The notes beneath the pieces are model-generated. The model was not told the origin of the DNA. It did not search any database and worked only from the letters and a program-made list of their open reading frames with translations. A stretch of DNA of 64,000 nt from Betaproteobacteria bacterium (GTDB taxonomy: Bacteria; Pseudomonadota; Gammaproteobacteria; Burkholderiales; Ferrovaceae). The position numbers were made by a program, and so were the translations under genes. Location: NCBI GenBank assembly GCA_028866015.1, contig JAGWIW010000004.1, positions 47,409 through 111,408 of the forward strand, in the 5' to 3' direction. Numbering within the stretch: the stretch's first letter is position 1; every line of letters begins with the position of its first letter. Shown here in pieces: positions 44,609 through 57,127 of this stretch.

Positions 44609-45448
44609 TCAGGTCATCAGGAGCTTCAGCTTTCCTCGCAAGCGATCCCAAAAATAACGCACCGTAGGCTCCGGTTCACCCAGCGACATACTGGTTGCCG
44701 GCTGCCCGCGGCGAAGATAGTGCCGGTCGAACGTCGATTGGGTCATGCCCCATTTTTTCAGGAACTGTTTCCGGCCGTCGTTTCGCACCACCTTTCCAGT
44801 GGATCGGGACATGAAGTGATAGACGCGCGAGGCGCCGACCCCAAAAAATATCCTGCAGCCTGCAGCCCACATTTTCATGGAGAAATCGTTGTCGCTGCTG
44901 ATTCCTGGAGAAAACTCGGCGCTGTAGCCGCCCACCTTGTCCCACCAGCTTCGATGCACCACCGTGGGCGGCCAGGTGGCCCCGTACCAGTCCATTTTTT
45001 GCAAGGAAGGCAATTCTCGCAGCAGTGCTTCCTCACGAAAATTTTCTGGTCCGCTGCCGTAATCGCGCACGATCACGCAGGGGTTGCCGCTTTCCCGCGG
45101 TTCGATCATGGTTCCAGACAACATGAAGGCATCGGTGCCCAGCGACTGGATGCGGTCCATGAGCGCCGTGTCCCACCCCGGACAACACACCATGTCGTCG
45201 TTGAGATACACCACGTACGGTTGCGCCGACAGCGCCGCTGCCTGGTTGACCGCGTGGCAGATGCCGATGTTTTCAGGCGAATGGGTATGCAGGATGCCTT
45301 CCGACCGCACCCAGTCCAGGGTTCCGTCGCTGCCATCATTGACGTGCAGGGCCACTTCAAATGGCAGCGTTGTATGACGACGCAGGCTCTCCAGACACAG
45401 CTTCAGCAGTGCGAGGTTGTTCCAGGTGGGAATGACGATGGTCAGCAC
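44609..45448 (-). CDS. glycosyltransferase family 2
   Basis: A 279-residue GT-A enzyme. MLTIVIPTWNNLALLKLCLE opens it, HVNDGSDGTLDWV follows, and VYLNDDMVCCPGWD contains the metal-binding motif. YGATWPPTVVHRSWWDKVGG and SSDNDFSMKMWAAGC are typical acceptor-side segments. The sugar and acceptor are unknown. It stands alone between topA (convergent, no gap) and gyrB, away from the glycan cluster; 37 bases separate it from gyrB on the same strand, so it may be co-transcribed with gyrB. Confidence 0.87.
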   Translation of the reverse strand: MLTIVIPTWNNLALLKLCLESLRRHTTLPFEVALHVNDGSDGTLDWVRSEGILHTHSPENIGICHAVNQAAALSAQPYVVYLNDDMVCCPGWDTALMDRIQSLGTDAFMLSGTMIEPRESGNPCVIVRDYGSGPENFREEALLRELPSLQKMDWYGATWPPTVVHRSWWDKVGGYSAEFSPGISSDNDFSMKMWAAGCRIFFGVGASRVYHFMSRSTGKVVRNDGRKQFLKKWGMTQSTFDRHYLRRGQPATSMSLGEPEPTVRYFWDRLRGKLKLLMT

Positions 45449-45485
45449 GCGGTGACGTCACATCCCCAAGGGGAGCCTTTCCGCA

Positions 45486-49041
<3,556 letters not shown>

Positions 49042-49204
49042 GGATATCTCTGGTAATAGGTAATAAGAAACGTTCCCAATGTGTGAGAAGTTTTAAAAAA
49101 CCTTACAAAAACATTGCGTTAAGACCTTGGTAACCTTCTGGGTAACTGTTGAATTATAGCTGGATGAATTGTGGGTATCTTTCAATTTTGGCAAAAGTTC
49201 ACTC

Positions 49205-49213
49205 TTATCCACA
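49205..49213 (+). promoter_or_regulatory. DnaA box in the dnaA-dnaN gap
   Basis: TTATCCACA is a perfect DnaA box. A second, weaker site TTATCAACC lies at 49250-49258, overlapping the dnaA stop. The rest of the gap (49042-49204) is AT-rich and shows no gene; it likely holds the dnaN promoter. These boxes may autoregulate dnaA/dnaN or extend the origin. Confidence 0.7.
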
Positions 49214-49252
49214 TTTGTTCCCCAAGTTTTCCCCGAGTTGTCTCCAGGGTTA

Positions 49253-50578
49253 TCAACCGTTCAGAATCTGTTGAAGGGCGAGAAAATCCCGTTGAATCGT
49301 GTTGTCCGTTTCACACAATTCCTGCATCTTTCTGCAGGCGTGGAGGACCGTCGTGTGGTCACGGCCACCGAAGGCATCGCCAATATCCGGAAGGCTCAGA
49401 TTGGTGATGTCCTTGGCAAGGGCCATGGCCATCTGTCGTGGTCTTGCCAGGGCACGCGTGCGCTTTTTGGAAAACATGTCCCCGACCTTGATCTTGTAAT
49501 AGTCGGCGACGGTTTTCTGGATGTTTTCGATTGATATCTGGCGGTGTTGCAGTGCCAGCAGATCCTTCAATGCTTCACGGGTGGACTGCAGGGTGATGGC
49601 ATCGCCCTTGAAGCGCGAATAGGCTTGAACCCGTTTGAGGGCGCCTTCAAGTTCGCGCACGTTGGACCGGATGTGCTTGGCGATGAAAAAAGCCACATCC
49701 TCATCAAGGGACAGCCCCTCCAGTCGTGCCTTGTTGATGAGGATTGCCACCCTCATTTCCAGTTCGGGGGGCTCAATGGCCACTGTGAGGCCCCATCCGA
49801 ATCGGGAAATCAGGCGTTCCTCCATGCCTGCAATTTCTTTTGGAAAACTGTCGCAGGTGATGATGACTTGGCGGTGTGACTCAACCAATGCATTGAATGC
49901 AAAGAAAAATTCTTCCTGTGTTCGGGCCTTTCCGCCAAAAAACTGGATGTCGTCGATCATCAACAGGTCCAGTGAGTGGTAATAGCGCTTGAAGCTGTCG
50001 AACGACTTGTGCTGGTAGGCGCGAACCACGTCAGACACGTACTTTTCCGCGTGAACGTACCTCACCTTGGCAAGGGGCTGTCGCTCCAGGATCTGGTTTC
50101 CGATGGCCTGGATGAGGTGCGTCTTACCCAGGCCCACGCCGCCGTACACAAACAGCGGGTTATAGGCAGCACCCGGGTTTTCGGCCACCTGGAGGGCAGC
50201 CGCGCGGGCCAGCTGGTTTGCCTTCCCTCCGATGAATGTGGAAAACGTGAAATTGGGATTGAGGCGATGTTTTTCCAGGCTGGCTTGCCTGGGGTCTTCC
50301 TGGTTGCCAGGGTTTTCCGCCGGTTTCTCTGCCGGGTTTTGTTGAGGCTCCAGCCGTTGCGTCAGGCGGATGCTGGCGATGCCATTTTGTTTCGCCTTTT
50401 CTTCGATTTGCCTGAGAAACCGGTCCCGTACCCATTGCAGTATGAACCGGTTGGGTGCCGTAAGGACAACACCGTCATCGCGGACTTCTGCCTGAAGCGG
50501 CTTGATCCAGGTGGTGAACTGCTGTTCGGGAATCTCCGAGCGAATCTGCTTGAGCGTGCTGCTCCAAAAATCGTCCAT
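49253..50578 (-). CDS. dnaA: chromosomal replication initiator protein
   Basis: Binds DnaA boxes and opens the origin. The 441-residue protein has domain I (FWSSTLKQIRSEIPEQQFTTW), a linker of about 30 residues rich in N, P, E and Q, the AAA+ domain with Walker A GGVGLGKT (146-153) and Walker B LLMIDDIQFF, and domain IV with the signature GGRDHTTVLHACRK. The ATG at 50578 matches the family start. No Shine-Dalgarno precedes it, as the leader is almost pure A/T. An upstream GTG at 50647 would add 23 residues encoded by that AT-rich leader and is less likely. Confidence 0.97.
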   Translation of the reverse strand: MDDFWSSTLKQIRSEIPEQQFTTWIKPLQAEVRDDGVVLTAPNRFILQWVRDRFLRQIEEKAKQNGIASIRLTQRLEPQQNPAEKPAENPGNQEDPRQASLEKHRLNPNFTFSTFIGGKANQLARAAALQVAENPGAAYNPLFVYGGVGLGKTHLIQAIGNQILERQPLAKVRYVHAEKYVSDVVRAYQHKSFDSFKRYYHSLDLLMIDDIQFFGGKARTQEEFFFAFNALVESHRQVIITCDSFPKEIAGMEERLISRFGWGLTVAIEPPELEMRVAILINKARLEGLSLDEDVAFFIAKHIRSNVRELEGALKRVQAYSRFKGDAITLQSTREALKDLLALQHRQISIENIQKTVADYYKIKVGDMFSKKRTRALARPRQMAMALAKDITNLSLPDIGDAFGGRDHTTVLHACRKMQELCETDNTIQRDFLALQQILNG

Positions 50579-50779
50579 TATATTTATATGATATTGATTA
50601 TTATGTTTTATTTTAGGGTTTGGTGCGGAGGCACTGCTTTTTTCCACAGACGATTCTAGCCTTGAAGGGATAACTTATCCACTGTTATGTATCTTCTGAT
50701 GTGGATATATTTTTCTTGACTTATCAACCTGTTTCGGGGTTAAATCGCGGGTTCCGTCAATTGGCCTGAGATTCTGATC
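50579..50779. other. oriC: probable origin of replication (oriC) between dnaA and rpmH
   Basis: A 201-base gap between divergent dnaA and rpmH. An almost pure A/T tract (about 50579-50615) sits next to the dnaA start and could be the unwinding element. DnaA-box-like 9-mers follow: TTTTCCACA at 50640-50648, TTATCCACT at 50675-50683, ATATCCACA on the reverse strand at 50708-50700 and TTATCAACC at 50721-50729, each one or two mismatches from TTATNCACA. Genes diverge from this point (dnaN, gyrB leftward; rpmH to atp rightward), as expected at oriC. Confidence 0.75.
50716..50745 (+). promoter_or_regulatory. rpmH promoter
   Basis: TTGACT (50716-50721) and TTAAAT (50740-50745) with an 18-base spacer, 35 bases before the rpmH ATG. 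The DnaA-box-like TTATCAACC (50721-50729) starts inside the -35 and fills part of the spacer, so DnaA binding could repress this promoter. Confidence 0.65.
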
Positions 50780-50914
50780 ATGAAGCGTACCTACCAACCT
50801 TCGGTGACCAAGCGAAAACGTACCCACGGATTCCGTGTCCGGATGAAAACCCGTGGTGGTCGTGCAGTCATCAACGCGCGCCGAGCCCGTGGCCGCGCGC
50901 GCCTGGCCGTTTAA
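50780..50914 (+). CDS. rpmH: 50S ribosomal protein L34
   Basis: A 44-residue, strongly basic ribosomal protein: [20 protein letters not shown] at the start and [10 protein letters not shown] at the end are the invariant L34 sequence. It heads the cluster rpmH-rnpA-yidD-yidC-mnmE, conserved next to oriC in bacteria. Confidence 0.98.
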   Translation: MKRTYQPSVTKRKRTHGFRVRMKTRGGRAVINARRARGRARLAV

Positions 50915-50934
50915 CGCCGTTCCTGAATTCATCG

Positions 50935-51306
50935 GTGGTTTTCGGAAAGATTTCCGACAGCCATGCTTTCGAAGCAGTGCTGCGAGGCCGTTGCGCTGCT
51001 TCTGGCAGCCATCTTCGGATGATGGCCCGACCCAATGGTTTGGCGCATGCCCGTTTAGGGCTGATCGTTGGGAAAAAAGTTTGCCCCAGCGCCGTTGGCC
51101 GGAATTACATGAAACGCGTGAGCCGGGAATTGTTCAGGCGCCATTCCGCCCTTTTCGCCGGTCTGGATGTGGTCGTACAGCACAAGAAGCATTTTGCGTA
51201 CGGCTTTTTTGATTCGATTTCGACTGAATTCGAGACCCTGGCGCTGAACATTCAGAAATGTCGCGACTCGTTCAAATCCTCATCCGCCTCTACCAGCTCG
51301 CATTGA
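50935..51306 (+). CDS. rnpA: ribonuclease P protein component
   Basis: Protein cofactor of RNase P, which trims tRNA 5' leaders. The 123-residue protein has the family core [21 protein letters not shown] then VSRELFRRH (the RNR-like motif reads [12 protein letters not shown]) and VVVQHKK. The N-terminus is not well conserved, and a GTG at 50935 is the only suitable start, 20 bases after rpmH. Its last 49 bases overlap yidD. Confidence 0.93.
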   Translation: MVFGKISDSHAFEAVLRGRCAASGSHLRMMARPNGLAHARLGLIVGKKVCPSAVGRNYMKRVSRELFRRHSALFAGLDVVVQHKKHFAYGFFDSISTEFETLALNIQKCRDSFKSSSASTSSH

Positions 51307-51467
51307 GCCCCCTTCTCGGGCCTGCCTGCAGGTTCGAGCCCAGTTGCTCCCAATATGCTTCGGAAGCGGTTGGCCGCTATGGCGTTGCCAAGGGTGGGGC
51401 GATGGCCGTGAAGCGTCTGTGCCGGTGCCATCCCTGGCATCCCGGTGGTTACGATCCTGTTCCCTGA
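51258..51467 (+). CDS. yidD: membrane protein insertion efficiency factor YidD
   Basis: A 69-residue inner-membrane-associated protein that assists YidC. The full family signature is visible: [31 protein letters not shown] and [17 protein letters not shown] with the conserved cysteines. It overlaps the rnpA 3' end by 49 bases in another frame and ends 8 bases before yidC. Confidence 0.96.
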   Translation: MSRLVQILIRLYQLALSPLLGPACRFEPSCSQYASEAVGRYGVAKGGAMAVKRLCRCHPWHPGGYDPVP

Positions 51468-51475
51468 GAGTCTCC

Positions 51476-53122
51476 ATGAACCTGCAACGTTTGATTCCGC
51501 TTGTCATTTTTACGATTTCCAGCTTCATGTTGTGGGATGCATGGCAGGCGCACCAGCACCCCGTTCAAACAAAGCCGGTGGCGGGGAGTTCGGTTCCCTC
51601 TCCGGTGTCCGGACTGGGTACAACACCCACTCCTACCGGTCAGGCCAAGGCTCCGCCGGCCATGACGGCGACCGCTGTGGATAGTGAAGGGCTGCGCCAT
51701 GGCAACCGGGTTCAGGTTCGCACCGATGTACTGCAGGCTGAAATCGACACCGACGGCGCCGATTTGCGTGATCTCAAGCTTCTCAAGCATCTTTCTGCAG
51801 AAGACAGCAAAAAACCCGTAGACCTGCTGGAAGACCACGGCAGTCTCATTTATGTGGTCCAGAGCGGACTGTTGGGGCAGGGATTGCCCAACCACACCAC
51901 GCCGTTTACCGCCGATGGTTCCCAGGCTACGTTGCAGCCGGGCCAGGACACGCTTGATGTGCGCTTGAAAGCCGAGGTGCCGGGAGTGGCCGAGGTGTCC
52001 AAGATCTACCGCTTCAAGCGCGGCAGTTACGTGGTGAACGTGGAGACGGTTGTCAAAAACCTCGGGACGGCCCCCATGTCACCCGAAGCGTATTACCAGT
52101 TTCTTCGTGTATCCAAAGCGCCACCTGGAGATCCCCGCTTTGTAAGCACTTACACCGGCCCAGCCGTCTACACGGCTGAAAGCAAGTTCCAGAAGGTTCC
52201 TTTCAAGGACATCGACAAGGGCAAGAAGGATTTCCCCAGTACCGCCAACAATGGCTGGATTGCGATGCTGCAACATTACTTCGTTGCCGCCTGGCTGCCA
52301 CAACCGGGTGTTCAGCGCGAGTTTTTCACACGCAAGGTCGGGAACGACCTGTATACGGCAGGCGTCATTCTTCCCATGGGCACGATTGCGCCAGGTGCTT
52401 CCGTTTCCCAGACCGTGCCCTTGTACGCCGGCCCGCAGGAGGGCAGCAAGCTCAAGGCACTGGCACCAGGACTTGATCTGACCATCGACTACGGCTGGTT
52501 GACCATCATCGCCACGCCGCTCTTCTATGTATTGTCCTGGATACATGGGTGGGTGGGGAACTGGGGGGCGGCCATCATTCTGCTGACCGTCCTGATCAAG
52601 GCCATCTTCTTTCCGCTTTCTGCCGCAAGCTACAAGTCCATGGCCCGCATGCGCGTTGTCCAGCCCAAGATGGCACGCCTTAGGGAGCAATATGCCGATG
52701 ACAAGGCGCGCATGAACCAGGCGCTGATGGAACTCTACAAAACCGAGAAAATCAATCCGCTTGGCGGTTGTCTGCCGATGGTGGTCCAGATCCCCGTTTT
52801 CATTTCCCTCTACTGGGTCTTGCTGGGCACGGTGGAGTTGCGGCATGCGCCCTTCGTGGGCTGGATTCATGACCTGTCGGCGCAGGATCCCTATTACATC
52901 CTGCCGTTGCTCATGACGATCTCCATGTTCATGCAGCAGCGCATGAGCCCCAAGCCGCCCGATCCTGTGCAGGCCAAGATCATGATGTTCATGCCGCTGG
53001 CTTTCAGCTTCATGTTCTTCTTTTTCCCTGCGGGCCTTGTACTCTACTGGGTGGTCAACAACGTGCTTTCCATCGCGCAGCAATGGCAGATCACCCGCAT
53101 GATGGGTGATGGCAAGCGCTGA
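51476..53122 (+). CDS. yidC: membrane protein insertase YidC
   Basis: Inserts and folds inner-membrane proteins alone or with SecYEG. The 548-residue protein has the N-terminal helix (LIPLVIFTISSFMLWDAW), a large periplasmic beta domain (about 70-350), and the five-helix conserved core with LTVLIKAIFFPLSAASYKS, a cytoplasmic loop NPLGGCLPMVVQIPVFISLY and the C-terminal LVLYWVVNNVLSIAQQW. The ATG at 51476 gives the right anchor; a longer frame overlaps yidD. mnmE starts 14 bases before its stop. Confidence 0.97.
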   Translation: MNLQRLIPLVIFTISSFMLWDAWQAHQHPVQTKPVAGSSVPSPVSGLGTTPTPTGQAKAPPAMTATAVDSEGLRHGNRVQVRTDVLQAEIDTDGADLRDLKLLKHLSAEDSKKPVDLLEDHGSLIYVVQSGLLGQGLPNHTTPFTADGSQATLQPGQDTLDVRLKAEVPGVAEVSKIYRFKRGSYVVNVETVVKNLGTAPMSPEAYYQFLRVSKAPPGDPRFVSTYTGPAVYTAESKFQKVPFKDIDKGKKDFPSTANNGWIAMLQHYFVAAWLPQPGVQREFFTRKVGNDLYTAGVILPMGTIAPGASVSQTVPLYAGPQEGSKLKALAPGLDLTIDYGWLTIIATPLFYVLSWIHGWVGNWGAAIILLTVLIKAIFFPLSAASYKSMARMRVVQPKMARLREQYADDKARMNQALMELYKTEKINPLGGCLPMVVQIPVFISLYWVLLGTVELRHAPFVGWIHDLSAQDPYYILPLLMTISMFMQQRMSPKPPDPVQAKIMMFMPLAFSFMFFFFPAGLVLYWVVNNVLSIAQQWQITRMMGDGKR

Positions 53123-54440
53123 CGTCATTGCCGCCATAGCCACAGCCCCCGGCCGTGCCGGGGTAGGTGTGATCCGTGTTTCCGGCCCGTCGCTGGCGGG
53201 GTTTGCAAGCCGCATTGCCGGCGACATTCCGCCCCCACGCGCCCGACAGGTGCGCCATGTCCGTTTTGTGGACGGTCAGGGTGAACCCATTGATGAAGGC
53301 CTGCTGATCTACTTTCAGGGGCCGGCGTCTTTTACCGGCGAAGATGTGGTGGAGTTGCAGGGCCACGGCAGCGATGCAGCCCTGCGGCTTCTTCTGGCCC
53401 GCTGTCTGGAACTGGGCGCACGTCTTGCCCAGCCGGGCGAATTCACGTTGCGCGCTTATTTCAACCATAAAATCGATCTGGCCCAGGCCGAAGCTGTGGC
53501 GGATCTGATTGCTGCCGAAAGCAACGCTGCTGCGCGCAGCGCCGTCCGTTCACTGACCGGTCAGTTTTCCCGGCAGGTTCATGCCCTGGTGGAGCAACTG
53601 GTTGAGCTGCGTCTGCGAATTGAAGGCTGCATCGATTTTTCCGACGAAGCCGTGGATTTTCTGGGGCAAACTGATGTGGAGGAGTCCCTCTCCCGGCTTC
53701 TTACGGCTGTCGACCGTCTGGCAGGCACGGCCACCCAGGGATTGTTGCTGCGTTCCGGATGCCAGACGGTCCTGATCGGCGCCCCCAACGTGGGCAAGTC
53801 CAGCCTGCTGAACGCCATTACAGAAGAGGATCATGCGCTGGTGACGGACATTCCCGGTACCACGAGAGACCTGATCCGGGCCTCGGTATTTATTGAAGGG
53901 GTGCCGTTTCACATGGTTGACACGGCCGGCATTCGGGAAACAGCAGATGTGGTGGAACAGGCTGGTATCGAAAGAACATGGCAGGCCGTTGCTCAGGCAG
54001 ATCTGGCCCTGGTTGTTGCCGATATACGAACCGGATTGACCGAAGCCGACCGCTACCTGCTGGCCAGGCTGCCCCAGGGCATGCCACACGAGCTGGTGTT
54101 CAACAAGGCGGATCTGGCATCCCCCGCCCAGCGGGAGCAGGCAGGAACCGTGGTATCGGCCACCACAGGTGAAGGGATTTCCGAATTGAAGCGACAGCTG
54201 CTGCAAATGGCTGGATGGAATCCGGGAACAGAGCCCGTATTCATGGCGCGAGAACGCCATCGCGATGCGCTCATGCGGGCCCGATCCCATCTGGAGGCTG
54301 CGGGCAGGCAGGGAAATGCCCTTGAATTGCTGGCTGAAGAACTTCGCCTGGTCCAGAACGCGCTGTCGAGCATTACCGGAGAATTTTCCCCCGATGACTT
54401 GCTGGGTGAAATTTTTTCCCGGTTTTGCATCGGCAAATAG
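53109..54440 (+). CDS. mnmE: tRNA modification GTPase MnmE
   Basis: With MnmG makes the 5-carboxymethylaminomethyl group on wobble uridine 34 of several tRNAs. The 443-residue protein has the folate-binding N-domain (IAAIATAPGRAGVGVIRVSG), a helical domain, an inserted G domain with GAPNVGKS (224-231), DTAGIRE (271-277) and NKAD, and the C-terminal FCIGK whose cysteine is catalytic. The ATG at 53109 is preferred to the GTG one codon earlier. It overlaps yidC by 14 bases. Confidence 0.97.
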   Translation: MASADVIAAIATAPGRAGVGVIRVSGPSLAGFASRIAGDIPPPRARQVRHVRFVDGQGEPIDEGLLIYFQGPASFTGEDVVELQGHGSDAALRLLLARCLELGARLAQPGEFTLRAYFNHKIDLAQAEAVADLIAAESNAAARSAVRSLTGQFSRQVHALVEQLVELRLRIEGCIDFSDEAVDFLGQTDVEESLSRLLTAVDRLAGTATQGLLLRSGCQTVLIGAPNVGKSSLLNAITEEDHALVTDIPGTTRDLIRASVFIEGVPFHMVDTAGIRETADVVEQAGIERTWQAVAQADLALVVADIRTGLTEADRYLLARLPQGMPHELVFNKADLASPAQREQAGTVVSATTGEGISELKRQLLQMAGWNPGTEPVFMARERHRDALMRARSHLEAAGRQGNALELLAEELRLVQNALSSITGEFSPDDLLGEIFSRFCIGK

Positions 54441-54463
54441 GGGCCGCACCCCCATTTTTTTCA

Positions 54464-54479
54464 CGTTTCACGTGGAACA
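54464..54479. other. parS: parS-like centromere site 1
   Basis: The 16-mer CGTTTCACGTGGAACA differs at two positions from the parS consensus TGTTTCACGTGAAACA. ParB binds such sites to segregate the origin region. Confidence 0.75.
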
Positions 54480-54494
54480 TCAGCCCGTTGAGGT

Positions 54495-54510
54495 GGTTTC
54501 ACGTGAAACA
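54495..54510. other. parS: parS centromere site 2
   Basis: GGTTTCACGTGAAACA matches the parS consensus at 15 of 16 positions. It lies 31 bases from site 1 and about 3.4 kb upstream of parB, in the mnmE-mnmG gap. The rest of that gap (54511-54596) shows nothing further. Confidence 0.9.
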
Positions 54511-54596
54511 ACCACAAGAACCGTTTGAGTCCGGAAGCGGCATTGCAGTATCATGCATCTCCCGCAAATTCCACCCGTCACATACAGAAATATTCC

Positions 54597-56501
54597 ATGC
54601 ATTTCCCGAAAAAGTTTGACGTCATCGTTGTTGGGGGAGGGCACGCCGGAACCGAGGCGGCCCTGGCCGCGGCGCGTTCGGGATGCGAAACCCTGTTGCT
54701 GACACACAGCCTGGAGACATTGGGCCAGATGTCGTGCAACCCCTCCATCGGTGGGATCGGCAAAGGGCATTTGGTCAAGGAAATCGATGCGCTGGGCGGG
54801 ATCATGGCTCTGGCGGCAGATGCGGCGGGAATACAGTTCCGTATTCTCAACTCCCGCAAGGGGCCTGCCGTGCGGGCCACGCGGGCCCAGGCCGACCGTG
54901 TCCTGTACCGGCAATACATTCGCCATGCCCTTGAAAACCAGCCTGGACTGACCCTGTTCCAGCAGCCCGTGGACGATCTGATCGTCCATTCGGGGCGGAT
55001 CCAGGGTGTCGTCACCCAAATGGGATTGCGGTTTGAGGCGCCATCTGTGGTGCTGACCGCGGGCACCTTCCTGTCGGGCTTGATGCACGTGGGGCTGGCA
55101 AAGAACCCGGGTGGGCGGGCAGGGGACCCTCCCGCAATCACCCTGGCCCACCAGCTGAGGGAGTTGAATCTTCCGGCGGGCAGGCTGAAAACCGGCACTC
55201 CGCCGCGCCTGGATGGACGAACCATTGATTTTTCAAAGATGGGGATTCAACCGGGGGATGAACCGGTTCCCGTTTTTTCTTTCATCGGCAGGGCAGATCA
55301 GCATCCGAAGCAGGTGCCCTGCTGGATCACGCACACCACGGAGGAAACCCACGACATCATCCGTGCCGGCCTGGATCGTTCCCCTCTTTTCACTGGCGTG
55401 ATCGAAGGAGTGGGCCCGCGTTACTGCCCTTCCATCGAAGACAAGATCCATCGATTCAGCGACCGGGCCTCGCACCAGATATTCCTGGAGCCCGAGGGCC
55501 TGAGTACGCATGAAATCTATCCGAACGGGATTTCCACCAGTCTGCCCTTTGATGTGCAATGGGCGCTGGTTCGTTCCATACCGGGCCTTGAGCGGGCTCA
55601 CATTCTGCGCCCGGGCTATGCCATCGAATACGATTATTACGATCCGAGAGCGCTGAAAGCTTCCCTGGAAACCAAAGCCATCGGGGGATTGTTCTTTGCC
55701 GGGCAGATCAACGGAACTACAGGATATGAAGAGGCGGCAGCCCAAGGTTTGCTGGCGGGCATCAATGCCTCACGACAGGCGCAGGGCCTCGACCCCTGGT
55801 GGCCGAAGCGCCACGAAGCCTATCTTGGGGTGCTGGTGGATGATCTTGTGACACGCGGCGTGACAGAGCCTTACCGCATGTTCACCAGCCGTGCCGAATA
55901 CCGTCTGCAATTGCGTGAAGACAATGCCGATTTGCGCCTGACCGCGCAAGGTCGGGAACTTGGGCTCATCTCCGACGAAAGATGGCAGGCCTTTGAAAAC
56001 AAAAAGGAAAATGTGGAGCGGGAAATCCAGCGCCTGCGTGGGACCTGGCTGCGGACGGGACAGGTTCCGTTGCCAGAGGTCCTGCGGGTTTTTGGGCAGC
56101 CCCTGGAGCGGGACCAGACGTTGCTGGAGTTGCTGCGGCGTCCCCAAATTGGCTATCACGACCTGATGACGCTGCCGGGAGCACGGGGAGCTGAATCGCT
56201 GGCGGCGGATGCCGCCGATCAGGTGGAAGTGCAGGTCAAATACGAAGGGTACATCGCACGACAGCAGGAAGAGGTGGCGCGTCACCGTGACCAGGAGCAC
56301 CTGCCCATTCCCGATGACATGGACTTTGCTTCCGTGCGCGGGTTGTCACGCGAAGTGGAGCAGCTGCTGAGCCGGCACCGCCCGCAGACCGTGGGCCAGG
56401 CCAGCCGGATCGCGGGGGTTACGCCTGCGGCGGTGGCGCTGCTGCTGGTTCATTTGCGACGGGCTACGGCACCCATTTTGCAGGAGCCGCGGAGCGCATG
56501 A
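54597..56501 (+). CDS. mnmG: tRNA uridine-5-carboxymethylaminomethyl modification enzyme MnmG (GidA)
   Basis: FAD-dependent partner of MnmE. The 634-residue protein opens with [20 protein letters not shown] (FAD), has [20 protein letters not shown] and [25 protein letters not shown]-like [10 protein letters not shown], and [17 protein letters not shown], then a C-terminal helical domain. The ATG at 54597 matches the family; the longer frame upstream runs through the parS site region. It overlaps rsmG by ATGA. Confidence 0.97.
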   Translation: MHFPKKFDVIVVGGGHAGTEAALAAARSGCETLLLTHSLETLGQMSCNPSIGGIGKGHLVKEIDALGGIMALAADAAGIQFRILNSRKGPAVRATRAQADRVLYRQYIRHALENQPGLTLFQQPVDDLIVHSGRIQGVVTQMGLRFEAPSVVLTAGTFLSGLMHVGLAKNPGGRAGDPPAITLAHQLRELNLPAGRLKTGTPPRLDGRTIDFSKMGIQPGDEPVPVFSFIGRADQHPKQVPCWITHTTEETHDIIRAGLDRSPLFTGVIEGVGPRYCPSIEDKIHRFSDRASHQIFLEPEGLSTHEIYPNGISTSLPFDVQWALVRSIPGLERAHILRPGYAIEYDYYDPRALKASLETKAIGGLFFAGQINGTTGYEEAAAQGLLAGINASRQAQGLDPWWPKRHEAYLGVLVDDLVTRGVTEPYRMFTSRAEYRLQLREDNADLRLTAQGRELGLISDERWQAFENKKENVEREIQRLRGTWLRTGQVPLPEVLRVFGQPLERDQTLLELLRRPQIGYHDLMTLPGARGAESLAADAADQVEVQVKYEGYIARQQEEVARHRDQEHLPIPDDMDFASVRGLSREVEQLLSRHRPQTVGQASRIAGVTPAAVALLLVHLRRATAPILQEPRSA

Positions 56502-57127
56502 AAGAAAATCACGAACTGCCGGAAGGCGTCCAGGCGCTGGGTATTCCTTTGCCCAGCGGGGCAATTGAACGTTTTGAGCACTACCTGGACCTGCTGGAAA
56601 AATGGAATGCGGTGATCAACCTGACGGCAGTCCGCGACCGGGCGCGCATGGTCACCCTGCATCTGCTGGACAGCCTGACCGTGGTATCCCGTCTGCAAGG
56701 CAAGCACCGGCTGCTTGATGTGGGCAGTGGTGGGGGCATGCCGGGCATTCCGCTGGCCATCGCACTGCCCGCCCTGCAGGTGACCCTGCTGGAACCCAAC
56801 CAGAAGAAAGCGGCCTTTTTGAGACAGGCCAAGCTGGAGCTGGGACTGGAAAACGTGCAGGTGGTGGCGGAACGGGTTGAACGCTGGCAGACCGATGACC
56901 GCTTTGACGCCATCGTGTCCCGCGCTTTTTCAGACCTGCCTGACTTCGTATCCGGTGCGCGCCGTCTTTTGACTTCCGACGGCACCATCATTGCCATGAA
57001 AGGGGTTGTCCCTTTTGAAGAAATCAGCCGACTCGGGCCGGACCTGACCCCGGAAGTGGTTCCCGTGGCCGTCCCGCATCTGGCAGCCGAACGCCATTTG
57101 ATCGTCATTGGAGCAAGCCGCACATGA
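56498..57127 (+). CDS. rsmG: 16S rRNA (guanine-527-N7)-methyltransferase
   Basis: A 209-residue SAM methyltransferase of the GidB family. [35 protein letters not shown] (SAM site), [12 protein letters not shown] and ERVERW and IVSRAFSDL are its signatures. It methylates G527 near the streptomycin site of 16S rRNA. It starts in the mnmG stop and its stop overlaps parA by ATGA. Confidence 0.97.
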   Translation: MKENHELPEGVQALGIPLPSGAIERFEHYLDLLEKWNAVINLTAVRDRARMVTLHLLDSLTVVSRLQGKHRLLDVGSGGGMPGIPLAIALPALQVTLLEPNQKKAAFLRQAKLELGLENVQVVAERVERWQTDDRFDAIVSRAFSDLPDFVSGARRLLTSDGTIIAMKGVVPFEEISRLGPDLTPEVVPVAVPHLAAERHLIVIGASRT

